From an uncultured Clostridia bacterium (GTDB lineage Bacteria > Bacillota > Clostridia > Christensenellales > UBA1242), in the NCBI GenBank assembly GCA_934777435.1, contig CAKVNK010000001.1, forward strand, positions 248,001 through 312,000: a DNA stretch of 64,000 bases. The letters run 5' to 3'. The notes beneath the pieces are model-generated. The model searched no databases. It was given only the letters and a program-made list of their open reading frames with translations, and was not told the DNA's origin. A program made the position numbers and the translations under genes. Positions 19,378-28,800 of the stretch are shown here, piece after piece. Every line of letters starts with the position of its first letter. The stretch's first letter is position 1.

Positions 19378-19839
19378 TTATTTACCCCTTTTCATCAATG
19401 CCATAATAACACTGGCCATAATATTACCACGCAAGGTGTTATCAATATTGATCGGATTGTTAAGGGCTTTTGTGCTTGTGGCTGCTTTAATCAATTCAGC
19501 TTCACGTGAAGTTATGATTTGCTTATCAGTTAAATTTGCAACAATTTGGTTGGCTTGTATTGCAGTCACTGGTTGAGAACACATTGCCAAAGTGTTGTTC
19601 AAAAAGTTGTCAGCATTATCTTGCACACGTGTAACCTTAATGTATCCACTGCCACCACGTTGGCTTTCAACCACAAAACCGCGGTTTACAGTAAACCTTG
19701 TGTTAAGCACATAATTGATTTGGCTAGGCACGCAAGAAAAGAACTTTGCCAAGTCGTTACGTGATAACTCAATAAAATTATCATCGTCAAGGCTGGACAT
19801 AATAAATTCTTCAATCACATCACTTACACTTTTGTTCAC
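19378..19839 (-). CDS. ctsR: heat-shock repressor CtsR
   Basis: 153-residue dimeric winged-helix repressor of clp genes. Starts SVSDVIEEFI; the DNA-binding part contains LSRNDLAKFFSCVPSQINYV, and the beta-wing is QRGGSGYIKV, whose Arg corresponds to the DNA-contacting, McsB-modified Arg of Geobacillus CtsR. The C-terminal dimer/effector domain is normal in length. First gene of its operon, with a CtsR operator just downstream of its own -10 box, so autoregulation is expected. Confidence 0.94.
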   Translation of the reverse strand: MNKSVSDVIEEFIMSSLDDDNFIELSRNDLAKFFSCVPSQINYVLNTRFTVNRGFVVESQRGGSGYIKVTRVQDNADNFLNNTLAMCSQPVTAIQANQIVANLTDKQIITSREAELIKAATSTKALNNPINIDNTLRGNIMASVIMALMKRGK

Positions 19840-19945
19840 CTTACCCTCCTTTGATAAATCTTGTTATATTTGATTTTTTGTAAAAGTTATAAAAGCCTGA
19901 CATTGTTTGTTTTGGCTTGTTGATTTAAGAACGTCAAATTGATTG

Positions 19946-19962
19946 TTTGACTTTCTTTGACC
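19946..19962 (-). promoter_or_regulatory. CtsR operator
   Basis: On the minus strand GGTCAAA GAA AGTCAAA, two direct heptads with a three-base spacer, matching the published CtsR consensus (A/G)GTCAAANAN(A/G)GTCAAA. It lies about +5 to +21 from the predicted start of transcription, so a bound dimer would block promoter clearance. A third GTCAAA in the opposite direction starts at 19933. Confidence 0.88.
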
Positions 19963-19973
19963 TTTACGCTTTT

Positions 19974-20002
19974 ATCATATCACTATTATATCCGTTTGTC
20001 AA
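19974..20002 (-). promoter_or_regulatory. sigma-A promoter of the ctsR operon
   Basis: Minus strand TTGACA (20002-19997), 17 bp, TATGAT (19979-19974), with TGA before the -10 box. Predicted start about 19967. Confidence 0.85.
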
Positions 20003-20062
20003 CAAAAATTGCAAACTTTTTTAAAAAAATTAGCAGATTTTTTGTTTGTCTGCTAATTTTTG

Positions 20063-21880
20063 CTATTTTTTTGTGTTTTTATTGAAATGTTGATAAATAA
20101 GTTTTGCGGTTGGCTTGGTTACACCTTGGGTTTGTTCAAGTTGTTCAAGTGTGGCATTTTTGATGTTTTCTATTGTTTTAAACTGACGCAAAAGTGCACG
20201 TCTTGTGGCTGGACCTACACCTGAAATGCTTTCAAGCCCACCACGGAACGCACCTTTACCACGAAGTTGACGGTTAAATGTGATTGCAAAACGGTGTGCC
20301 TCATCACGTGCAAGTTGCAACAAACGCAAAGAATAACTGCCTTTTTGAAGAATAAATGGGCGTGATATGTTTGGCTTAAACACTTCTTCCTCACGTTTTG
20401 CAAGGCTGACAAGTTCATTTGGATAATTATAGTTTGTAAGCACTTCATATGCCGAGCTTAATTGCCCTTTACCGCCATCAATAACAATCAAATCTGGCAT
20501 TGAACTGAAACTTATATCATCATCAGTTAAGTTTTGCATACGGCGGGTTAAAACCTCCTTCATTGAAGCAAAGTCATCTATAAAATCAACCGTTTCAATC
20601 TTAAATTTGCGATACATTTGTGGGGCTTTTTCACCGTTTATCACCACAACCATACTTGCAACTGTGTAAGTGCCATAGGTGTGTGAAATATCATAGCACT
20701 CTATGCGTTTTGGTGCACGGCTCAAATTTAAGTCCTTTTGCAGTTGATTAACCGCACCTATGCTTGCGTTGTTGTGTTTTACTGCACGTTCCAAATTTTT
20801 TTCCATATGAATTTGGGCATTTTTAAGGGCAATATCAAGCAATTTATATTTCACGCTATCAATTTTTGGCTTTGTTATAGTTATCTTTTTACCCGCTTTA
20901 TTGTTTAAAAATAATTCAATTTCTGCAGTGTCAATTTCTGGCATAATAATTTCGTCCACATTGATTGGGTGTGTGGAATAATACTGCATTATAAATTGAG
21001 TGTAGGCTTCTGCTTCATCCAAAAACGAAAGTATATCAAAAGTTTGTATACCCTGCAATTTACCGCCACGTACAGCAAGCACACACATCGCAGAAAAGTC
21101 GCCAGATGTGGCAAGTTTAAACACATCATAATCAACCAAACTGCCAAGGCTGGTAATTACTTTTGCTTTCATTTTTTCAAGCATTTTAAGCCTATCACGT
21201 ATCTGTAAAGCCACCTCATAGTTCTCGTTTGCACTGGCTGTTGACATCTTTTCAGTAAGCTCTTTTTCAACTTGCTTGGTGTCCCCTTTTAAAAACTCTA
21301 TGGCTTGGTCAACAATTTTGCGATAATCTGCCTTTGAAACAATTTTGGCACAAGGGGCGGAACACAAATGCATTTCATAAAACAAACAAGGTTTTAATGG
21401 TTTGCCGTGTTCTGTTAATGGCAATTTGCATTTGCGTAACGGAAAGGCATAATCCATAATTCCTAACACATCACGTGCCGTAACACCTGCCAAATATGGA
21501 CCAAAATATTTATCGTTTTTATTAAGTTTGCGACTCACAGAAAAGCGTGGGTAATCTTCTTTTAAATTCACCTTAATATAGGCGTATGTTTTGCTATCTT
21601 TAAGCAAAATGTTATAGTAAGGTTTGTGCTTTTTGATAAGGTTGTTTTCAAGGGCTAAGGCTTCCATTTCGTCATTTACAACAAAAAAGTCAAAATCACG
21701 CACTTTTGCAACCATATTGCGAACCTTGATATGCTCTTGCTTGCGTAAAAAATACTGGCTGACACGTTTTTTAAGGTTTTTAGCCTTACCAACATAGATA
21801 ACGTTTTCGTCAGCATCTTTCATTATATAAACGCCCGGGCTGTTTGGTAGACGTTTAACTTTATCAAGCACTATGTCCAT
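20063..21880 (-). CDS. uvrC: excinuclease ABC subunit C
   Basis: 605-residue dual nuclease of nucleotide excision repair. The GIY-YIG domain opens with PGVYIMKDADENVIYVGKAK. A four-cysteine cluster (CKLPL...PCLFYEMHLCSAPC) matches the Fe-S cluster ligands reported in UvrC. Then come the UVR motif that binds UvrB, the RNase H-like endonuclease (ECYDISHTYG...VIDGGKGQL) and the paired helix-hairpin-helix (ISGVGPATRR, TQGVTKPTAK). No Shine-Dalgarno sequence: an extended -10 TGGTATAAT (minus strand, 21894-21889) ends eight bases before the ATG, so the leader is at most one or two bases. Confidence 0.97.
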   Translation of the reverse strand: MDIVLDKVKRLPNSPGVYIMKDADENVIYVGKAKNLKKRVSQYFLRKQEHIKVRNMVAKVRDFDFFVVNDEMEALALENNLIKKHKPYYNILLKDSKTYAYIKVNLKEDYPRFSVSRKLNKNDKYFGPYLAGVTARDVLGIMDYAFPLRKCKLPLTEHGKPLKPCLFYEMHLCSAPCAKIVSKADYRKIVDQAIEFLKGDTKQVEKELTEKMSTASANENYEVALQIRDRLKMLEKMKAKVITSLGSLVDYDVFKLATSGDFSAMCVLAVRGGKLQGIQTFDILSFLDEAEAYTQFIMQYYSTHPINVDEIIMPEIDTAEIELFLNNKAGKKITITKPKIDSVKYKLLDIALKNAQIHMEKNLERAVKHNNASIGAVNQLQKDLNLSRAPKRIECYDISHTYGTYTVASMVVVINGEKAPQMYRKFKIETVDFIDDFASMKEVLTRRMQNLTDDDISFSSMPDLIVIDGGKGQLSSAYEVLTNYNYPNELVSLAKREEEVFKPNISRPFILQKGSYSLRLLQLARDEAHRFAITFNRQLRGKGAFRGGLESISGVGPATRRALLRQFKTIENIKNATLEQLEQTQGVTKPTAKLIYQHFNKNTKK

Positions 21881-21949
21881 ATAATTTTATTATACCACAA
21901 TTATTGCGGTTTTTAAAATATTTTGATTTGAATTTTCATAGATTGTTTT

Positions 21950-22891
21950 ATGAAAAAGTGGAATATTAATAAGCAAAAATTAAAAGCAACACAAAAAATT
22001 GCACTTAAATTTTTTTTGGCAGTGTGTATCTGTGTTGTATGCGTTTATGTTTTTGCATTTGGTTTTAAAAAGGCCAAGCAGTTTGTGCTATACAGCAAAA
22101 CTACCGCCAACACTGTTGTTTATAATGTTTGGCATATTGAAACATTTGAAGGTGGCAGTGCCCCACGCATAAATTATCTTAAAAAAATTGCACGTGAAAT
22201 TGAAAAACAAAACCCAGCCGTGCTGTTTCATATTCAACAAATTGACGCTACAAAATTGGCGGATAATTTAGAGGCTGGTTTGCCTGACATTATTTCTTTC
22301 GGCAGTGGTGTGGGCAAACTTGTGCTTGATAAACTTGAAACTTTTGAATCTGATTTTGGTGTTAGAAAAAGTTTGCTTGATTCAGGCAAATTTAACGGCA
22401 AAATTTACGCTTTGGCATATATCGTAAGTGGATATGCTATGTTTTCTCACGGTGAAAAGGAAGAAAGCATTGAATACGGCACAACAGGGTTTGTTAACCC
22501 ACAAAAAGCAATAGATAATGCCAGATTGCCAGTTAAAAACTTTGGCACACCTTTTGAAACATACAAAAACTTTGTTTATCATCATAATCACGCCTTGCTT
22601 GGCAGTGCACGTGATGTGTTTAGAATTGACAACTTAAATAAAATTGGACGAACCAACGCCAGCATTACCCCAGTTGATAGTTTTACTGACCTTGTGCAAT
22701 ATATAGGACGCACAAAGACGGATAAAATCATAGACCTTTTTTGTAACAAAATGTTAAGCCAAACTGAACAGAACAAACTGGCATATTATCACCTATTTTC
22801 TGCCCTTAACACAAAACTTTATACTGACGGAATATATAGTGATATGGAAAATGCAATTTTTAACTGCAAAATCCAAAATGTGTTTAATTAA
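21950..22891 (+). CDS. membrane-anchored solute-binding-like protein
   Basis: 313 residues. A basic N-terminus (KKWNINKQKLKATQK) is followed by one hydrophobic segment (about 18-40) without a lipobox cysteine, then an extracytoplasmic region. The order VVYNVWHIETFEGGSAPRIN, EKQNPAVLFHIQQID, LPDIISFGSG, and GKIYALAYIVSGYAMF resembles the N-terminal lobe of family-1 extracellular solute-binding proteins; the second lobe seems reduced. No ABC permease or ATPase is adjacent. The stop overlaps the murB start (TAATG), which is unusual for a transport protein and suggests a role tied to the cell wall or simple co-expression. Confidence 0.72.
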   Translation: MKKWNINKQKLKATQKIALKFFLAVCICVVCVYVFAFGFKKAKQFVLYSKTTANTVVYNVWHIETFEGGSAPRINYLKKIAREIEKQNPAVLFHIQQIDATKLADNLEAGLPDIISFGSGVGKLVLDKLETFESDFGVRKSLLDSGKFNGKIYALAYIVSGYAMFSHGEKEESIEYGTTGFVNPQKAIDNARLPVKNFGTPFETYKNFVYHHNHALLGSARDVFRIDNLNKIGRTNASITPVDSFTDLVQYIGRTKTDKIIDLFCNKMLSQTEQNKLAYYHLFSALNTKLYTDGIYSDMENAIFNCKIQNVFN

Positions 22892-23817
22892 TGGGCAAAA
22901 AACTTGAAAAGTATTTAGGCAAAAGTTTAAAAGAATTTTGCACTTTTAAAATTGGTGGAAATGCAAAATGGCTTTTTGTTACCCACTCCATACGTCAATT
23001 AAAACAAAGTGTGGCTTGGTGCATACAAAATAACACCAAATTTAAGGTTATTGGGCTTGGGGCTAATCTGCTGTTTGATGACGCAGGTTTTGATGGTGCA
23101 ATTATAGTTAACAAAGCAAAATCAACTTATATTTTTAATAAAAAACTTTTAGTTTCAACCGGCACAACCATTGCAGAATTGATTAACACAACAAAGCAAA
23201 AAGGTTTAACTGGCTTAGAATATTTTGCAGGCATACCTTCCACTCTTGGTGGTGCATTAACAAACAATTTAGGGGCTTGGGGGCAAGATATTGGTGGTTT
23301 AGTTTTGTGGGTTAAAGGTTTTTATGTTAATCAAAATAACACTTTTGAACAAGCACAATCTAACACAACAAAGGCACAAAAAATTAAATTTAAAATGGTT
23401 AAATTAAACCAAAATAAGTGCAAATTTGAATATCGCAACTCTATATTTAAAGCAAACCCAAACTTTATAATCACCCAAGCCAAACTAAAATTAAATCGTA
23501 AAAACAAAGCAGAAATACAAAATAAAATCACTGAAACATTAAATAAAAAATCCGCCACCCAACCAGTTGATAAACCGAGTGCTGGCAGTGTTTTTAAACG
23601 CACACACATTATCCCAGCCAAATTGATTGATGAGTGTGGGCTTAAAGGCAAAACAGTTGGCGATGCACAAGTATCCACTAAACACGCTGGTTTTATTGTA
23701 AACCTTGGTGAATCTTCCAGTGCAGACGTAAAAACCCTAATTAAGCAGATTGAAAATGAAATATATATGAAATATTCAGTCGTGCTTGAAAAAGAAATAG
23801 AATTTGTGGAAAAGTAA
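22891..23817 (+). CDS. murB: UDP-N-acetylmuramate dehydrogenase
   Basis: FAD enzyme of 308 residues that reduces UDP-GlcNAc-enolpyruvate to UDP-MurNAc with NADPH. FKIGGNAKW starts the FAD domain; GLGANLLF is the flavin motif; EYFAGIPSTLGGALTNNLGA, the YRNS arginine, PSAGSVFK with the catalytic Ser and the C-terminal LEKEIEFV glutamate are all there. It lacks the type-I insert, so it is a type-II MurB. Translationally coupled to the upstream solute-binding-like gene. Confidence 0.95.
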   Translation: MGKKLEKYLGKSLKEFCTFKIGGNAKWLFVTHSIRQLKQSVAWCIQNNTKFKVIGLGANLLFDDAGFDGAIIVNKAKSTYIFNKKLLVSTGTTIAELINTTKQKGLTGLEYFAGIPSTLGGALTNNLGAWGQDIGGLVLWVKGFYVNQNNTFEQAQSNTTKAQKIKFKMVKLNQNKCKFEYRNSIFKANPNFIITQAKLKLNRKNKAEIQNKITETLNKKSATQPVDKPSAGSVFKRTHIIPAKLIDECGLKGKTVGDAQVSTKHAGFIVNLGESSSADVKTLIKQIENEIYMKYSVVLEKEIEFVEK

Positions 23818-24172
23818 AAAACTTATATACTCTACTCTTTTTTCGGCAATTTAATAACTTTTTATTCGGTGATATAACCATTGTTGAAAGGCAAATATTT
23901 TCTAACAAAAACAAGTTTTGTTGTGATTAACAATAAACAGACTTACTTACTCTTATAAATATAGTTTGTTGTTAACTTAATAAAAATGTTGTTTTTTTTT
24001 GCCTTGAGTGTTATAATAAGTTGCAGATTAAATTAACTTAATTTTTATTATAGTTTAACAACGTGATTATTTTATTTTTAACTTTGTTAAATGGCATTAA
24101 TAAACTTATCAATATAAAAGTTATTTAGTGAGTTTTAACCTAAACGGTTAGAATTGTTTAAAAGGAGAATTT
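23818..24172 (+). other. intergenic region with promoter, murB to PHP gene
   Basis: 355 bp AT-rich. Holds a promoter at 23989-24017 and a small hairpin TAACC/GGTTA near 24137-24151 shortly before the AAAAGGAG site. No recognised RNA or ORF. Confidence 0.5.
23989..24017 (+). promoter_or_regulatory. probable promoter of the PHP-whiA-dnaE operon
   Basis: TTGTTT (23989-23994), 17 bp, TATAAT (24012-24017). Implies a leader of about 150 bases before the PHP gene. Confidence 0.55.
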
Positions 24173-24949
24173 ATGTCTATTTTAGCAGACTATCACACTC
24201 ACACCAAATATTCACGCAATGGCCACGGTAAATCAACTGTGGAAGAAAATGTGCGTGTTGCATATGAAAAAGGTTTAAGGCAAATTGCCATAACCGACCA
24301 CGGCTTTAATCAAAAGACCTATGGCGTAAGACGTAAAGATATACCACAAGTTAGGGCTGACATTGAAGACGCCAAAGAACGTTACCCTATTGACGTTTTG
24401 CTTGGCGTTGAAGCAAATTTGTTGGACAGCCAAGGTCATATTGATATCATTGATAGCGATTATGATGATTTAGATATTATCTTGTGTGGTTTTCATAAAC
24501 TTGTTAAATCAACCAGTTCACGTGAACAATGGAAATTTATTATTAAAAACATTATGTGCACATTGTTCCACCACACCAGCCGCCGTCAAATAGAGAAAAA
24601 CACAAATGCTTATATCAACGCTATGCGTAAATATGATATTGACATTATCACCCACTTAAACCACGATTGCAAAGTTGATGTTGAAAAAGTTGCACGTGTT
24701 GCAAAAGAAACAAACACTTTAATTGAACTTAATGGCAAACGTTTGGGTATGTCTGATGAAGAAATTTTAACTTGTTACAATCTTGGTTGCAAGTTTGTGC
24801 TTGGCAGTGACGCTCACCATTGCAAACGTGTTGGTGATTGCCATTTAGGTTTACAGGCTGCTTTAAGATTAAGATTGCCTGATAGTTGCATTGTGAATAT
24901 CAACGACTTGCCAAAATTAAAAAAAGAAAAACGTAAGAAAAGGAGTTAA
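24173..24949 (+). CDS. PHP-domain metal-dependent phosphohydrolase
   Basis: 258 residues with the PHP metal motifs: YHTHTKYS (His8, His10), ITDHG, GVEANL, FHK and GSDAHH near the end. Members include histidinol-phosphatase-like and YcdX-type phosphatases; the substrate cannot be told. It sits between murB and whiA-dnaE, an order common in clostridia. AAAGGAGAATTTATG ribosome-binding site. The C-terminus is a basic Lys/Arg tail whose coding DNA includes the whiA ribosome-binding site. Confidence 0.88.
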   Translation: MSILADYHTHTKYSRNGHGKSTVEENVRVAYEKGLRQIAITDHGFNQKTYGVRRKDIPQVRADIEDAKERYPIDVLLGVEANLLDSQGHIDIIDSDYDDLDIILCGFHKLVKSTSSREQWKFIIKNIMCTLFHHTSRRQIEKNTNAYINAMRKYDIDIITHLNHDCKVDVEKVARVAKETNTLIELNGKRLGMSDEEILTCYNLGCKFVLGSDAHHCKRVGDCHLGLQAALRLRLPDSCIVNINDLPKLKKEKRKKRS

Positions 24950-24951
24950 TC

Positions 24952-25830
24952 ATGAAAGGTTGCAAACAGCAAATTCTAGCATCTATTCCATCAAACAACT
25001 GTTGCAGCCACGCTTTTCTTTCTGTTGTGATTGACCTTTGTGGTTTTGTTGATGTGCAAAATTCAAGACTGCTGATAAACGCCAGCAATGAAGTGTGTGA
25101 AAAAACAACAAAAATTGTTGCAAACTTTTATCCAAATGTGATTATCAACACTTGGAAGGAGTTTTTAATGCTCACTGGTGATATTCGCAGCATTTTGGTT
25201 GATTGCAACCTTGATTCTGCCCCAAACTATGCTTTGTTTGACAGCGATTGTGACCAACTTACCCTGCTTAAAACATTGTTTGTTATCTGTGGCAATTTTT
25301 ATTGTGAATTGAACAGCAATCAAAACAGTAAGGGATATAATTTAGAGTTCTTTATGCGTCCTGAAAGGCAAGATTTATTAAAAACCTTGCTTACAAAATT
25401 TGGTTTTGATTTTAAATCAAAGCCAAGGCAAAACGGCATTGTATTTTACAACAAACATAGTGAAGTTGTGTGTGATTTTCTTGTTTTGTTGGGTGCACAA
25501 TACACCGCCCTTGAAGTTCAAAACAGCCTTGCTATGCGTGAAATGCGTAACAGTGCAAACCGTCAGAACAACTGTTTTGAATCAAACCTTGATAAAACAC
25601 TCACAGCCAGTGCCGAGCAAATGAAAGCAATAACCTATTTTATTGAAACCGACAATCTTGATTTGCTTGACGAAAACCTTAAAGAAGTTGCCTTATTAAG
25701 ATATGCTAACCCTTATCTTCCACTCAGCGAACTTGCACCAATGCTTGGCAAAAATTTAAGCCGTGCTGGTGTTAAATACCGCTTGGATAAAATAATTGAT
25801 ATTTACAACAAACATAAAGGAGAAAATTGA
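24952..25830 (+). CDS. whiA: WhiA family DNA-binding protein
   Basis: 292 residues. The N-terminal LAGLIDADG-like domain (catalytically inert in the family) runs to about residue 180. The C-terminal helix-turn-helix has LREMRN-type and LPLSELAPMLGKNLSRAGV with KYRLDKI, diagnostic for WhiA. In Bacillota WhiA influences cell division and chromosome segregation; in actinomycetes it controls sporulation. The usual partners rapZ and yvcK are missing here. Shares one base with the dnaE start (TGATG). Confidence 0.9.
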   Translation: MKGCKQQILASIPSNNCCSHAFLSVVIDLCGFVDVQNSRLLINASNEVCEKTTKIVANFYPNVIINTWKEFLMLTGDIRSILVDCNLDSAPNYALFDSDCDQLTLLKTLFVICGNFYCELNSNQNSKGYNLEFFMRPERQDLLKTLLTKFGFDFKSKPRQNGIVFYNKHSEVVCDFLVLLGAQYTALEVQNSLAMREMRNSANRQNNCFESNLDKTLTASAEQMKAITYFIETDNLDLLDENLKEVALLRYANPYLPLSELAPMLGKNLSRAGVKYRLDKIIDIYNKHKGEN

Positions 25831-28800
25831 TGAAGCCATTTGTTCACTTGCATTTACACACTGAATTTTCACTGTTGGACGGTGCTGCACGCATTAAAAA
25901 AGTTGTTAAACTTGCCAAAGAATATGGTATGCCTGCCATTGCAATCACTGACCACGGCAATATGTATGGCGTTATCACTTTCTACGATGCCTGCAAAGAC
26001 GCTGGAATAAAACCTATCATTGGTTGTGAATTTTATGTTGCGGAAGATTTAAACGTTAAAACTGGCAAACAAAAAAATTCTCACCTTATTATTCTTGCCA
26101 AAAATCAACAAGGCTACAAAAATTTAAGTATGCTTAACACCATTGCTTTCCGTGATGGTTTTTATTACAAACCACGTATTGACTACAAAACCCTTGAAAA
26201 ATATAGCGAAGGTTTGGTTTGTCTTTCAGCCTGCCTTGCTGGTGATATTCCAAAACTTATTTTGCAAGAACAGTTTGAAAAAGCCGAACAATTAATAATG
26301 TGGTTTAAAAATCTTTTTAAAGACGATTTTTATTTGGAAATTCAACACAATGGCTTACCTGAACAAGAGATTGTTAACGCCAAATTGCGTGAATACAGCA
26401 AAAAATTTGGTATAAAACTTGTTGCAACAAATGACGTGCACTATCTTTTTAAAGAAGATGCTGAAATGCAAGACGTTTTGATGTGCGTTGCTATGCAAAA
26501 GTTTGTGGACGATCCAGATAGGCTTAAATTCCCTACTGACGAACTTTATTTTAAAACTTACGACCAAATGCTTGAAGGTTTGCCACAAGATGAAGAAGCC
26601 TTGGACACCACTGTTGAAATTGCTGAAAAATGCAATGTTGAGTTTGAGTTTGGTAAATACTTATTCCCTCACTATACCCCAGAAGGTGGCTATAACGAGA
26701 AAGTTGGCAACACTCCAAAAGAATATATAATGAACCTTATTGATAAAGGTATCAAACAAAAATATGGCGAATACACCGATGTGATACGTGACCGTATTGC
26801 AACCGAAATGGGCGTTATTGAAAAACAAGGCTTTATTGAATACTTCCTTATCGTGTGGGATTATATTAATGCTGCACGCAATATGGGCATTTCTGTTGGT
26901 CCAGGGCGTGGCTCTGGTGCGGGCAGTTTGGTTGCTTACGCTATCGGTATCACTGATATTGACCCACTTAAGTTTGACCTATTCTTTGAGCGTTTCTTGA
27001 ACAGTGAACGTGTTACCGCACCCGACTTTGATATTGACTTCCAAGATAACCGCCGTGATGAAGTTATTGCATATGTTCGCCGTAAATATGGTGATGACCA
27101 CATCGCACGCATTGTAACTTTTGGCACAATGAAAGCAAAAAATGCCATTAAAGACGTTGGCCGTGTTTTGCGTGTACCTTACAATATTTGCGATAAAATA
27201 ACCAAAAATATACCTATGTATAAAAGTCCAATTTTACCAAAGGCATTCGGTTTTCATATTCCAAAAGAGGGCGATAAAGATTTTGGCACTGTTTACGCTG
27301 TGCCTGAACTTATTGAAATGTATAACACCGACCCACAAGTTAAAAAAGTGGTTGATATTGCAATGAAAGTGGAAGATTTCCCACGCCAAAGCAGTATGCA
27401 CGCATGTGGTGTTATTATCGGTGCTGACGTGCTTGACAGACACGTTCCTTTGGCACGTAACCAAGAAGAAATAACCACACAATATCAAGGTGCGGACATG
27501 GAACGCTTGGGGCACCTTAAAATGGACTTTTTAGGCTTGCGTAACTTAACCGATATCGTGGAAACTTTAAAATTAATTGAAAAGAACCACGGCGTTAAAA
27601 TCGACTTCAAAAAGTCTAATTATGACGACCCTAATGTGTTTAAACTTATCTCTACAGGTAATACAGAAGGCATATTCCAAATTGAATCTGCCGGATTCCA
27701 AAAATTTATGAAGGAGTTGCAACCAACCTGTATAGAAGATATTGTGGCAGCAGTGTCACTTTACCGCCCTGGTCCTATGGATAGTATCCCTCAATATGTG
27801 CATAACAAACACCACCCCGAAGATACAAAATATGAGCACCCTATTCTTGCCCCTATTTTGAACGTTACTTATGGCTGTATTGTTTACCAAGAACAAGTTA
27901 TGAAAATCTGTCAAGAAATGGGCGGATTCACCCTTGGTCAAGCAGACGCAATTCGTAAAGCAATGGGTAAAAAGAAACTTGACCAAATGTTAAAATGGAA
28001 GGAAGCCTTCTTGCACGGTCGTGAAGCCATGACTGACGACCACGGCAAGTATAGTGCTGCCATTGACGGTGCGGTTAAACGTGGTGTGCCAGAAGAAGTT
28101 GCATTAAGCATTTGGAATAAAATGGAAACATTTGCATCATATGCGTTTAATAAATCTCACGCTGCGGCTTATTCCCTTATCACCTATCAAACAGCGTATT
28201 TAAAAACTTATTATTTGCCTGAGTTTATCACAGCCACACTTAACAACCGCATAACAAATATTGATAAACTTAAATATTATATTGCCTATGCAAAGCGTGA
28301 AAAAATCCAAGTTTTGCCACCAGATATTAACCTTAGTGAAACATATTTCAGCACAAATGGCAAAACAATTCGATTTGGTCTTGCTGCCCTTAAAAATGTT
28401 GGCATCGGTGTTATTGATGAAATTATTGCAGAAAGAACTGAAAATGGACCATACAAAGATTTGGCAGACTTCATCTGGCGTAGCAATTCACAAGCACTTA
28501 ACAAACGTTGTATTGAATCACTTATCAAAACTGGTGCGTTTGATTGCTTTGGCAGACCAAGAAGCCAATTAATGGCAGTTTATAGCATTATGGTTGACCG
28601 TGCCATTGAACGTAAAAAGAAATCAATGAACGGTCAAATGGACTTGTTTGGTGATATCATTGAAGATACAAATTTGATTGAAGAAAATGAATATCCAAAA
28701 ATCAACGAGTATGTTAACACCGTTAAGTTGCAGTATGAACGTGAAATATCTGGCACTTACCTTTCAGGCCACCCACTTGACGGCTTTATGGATACAATCA

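Noticed and set aside
23890..23935. AACAAAA/TTTTGTT hairpin after murB as terminator
   Set aside because: No T-run follows; weak AT-only stem.
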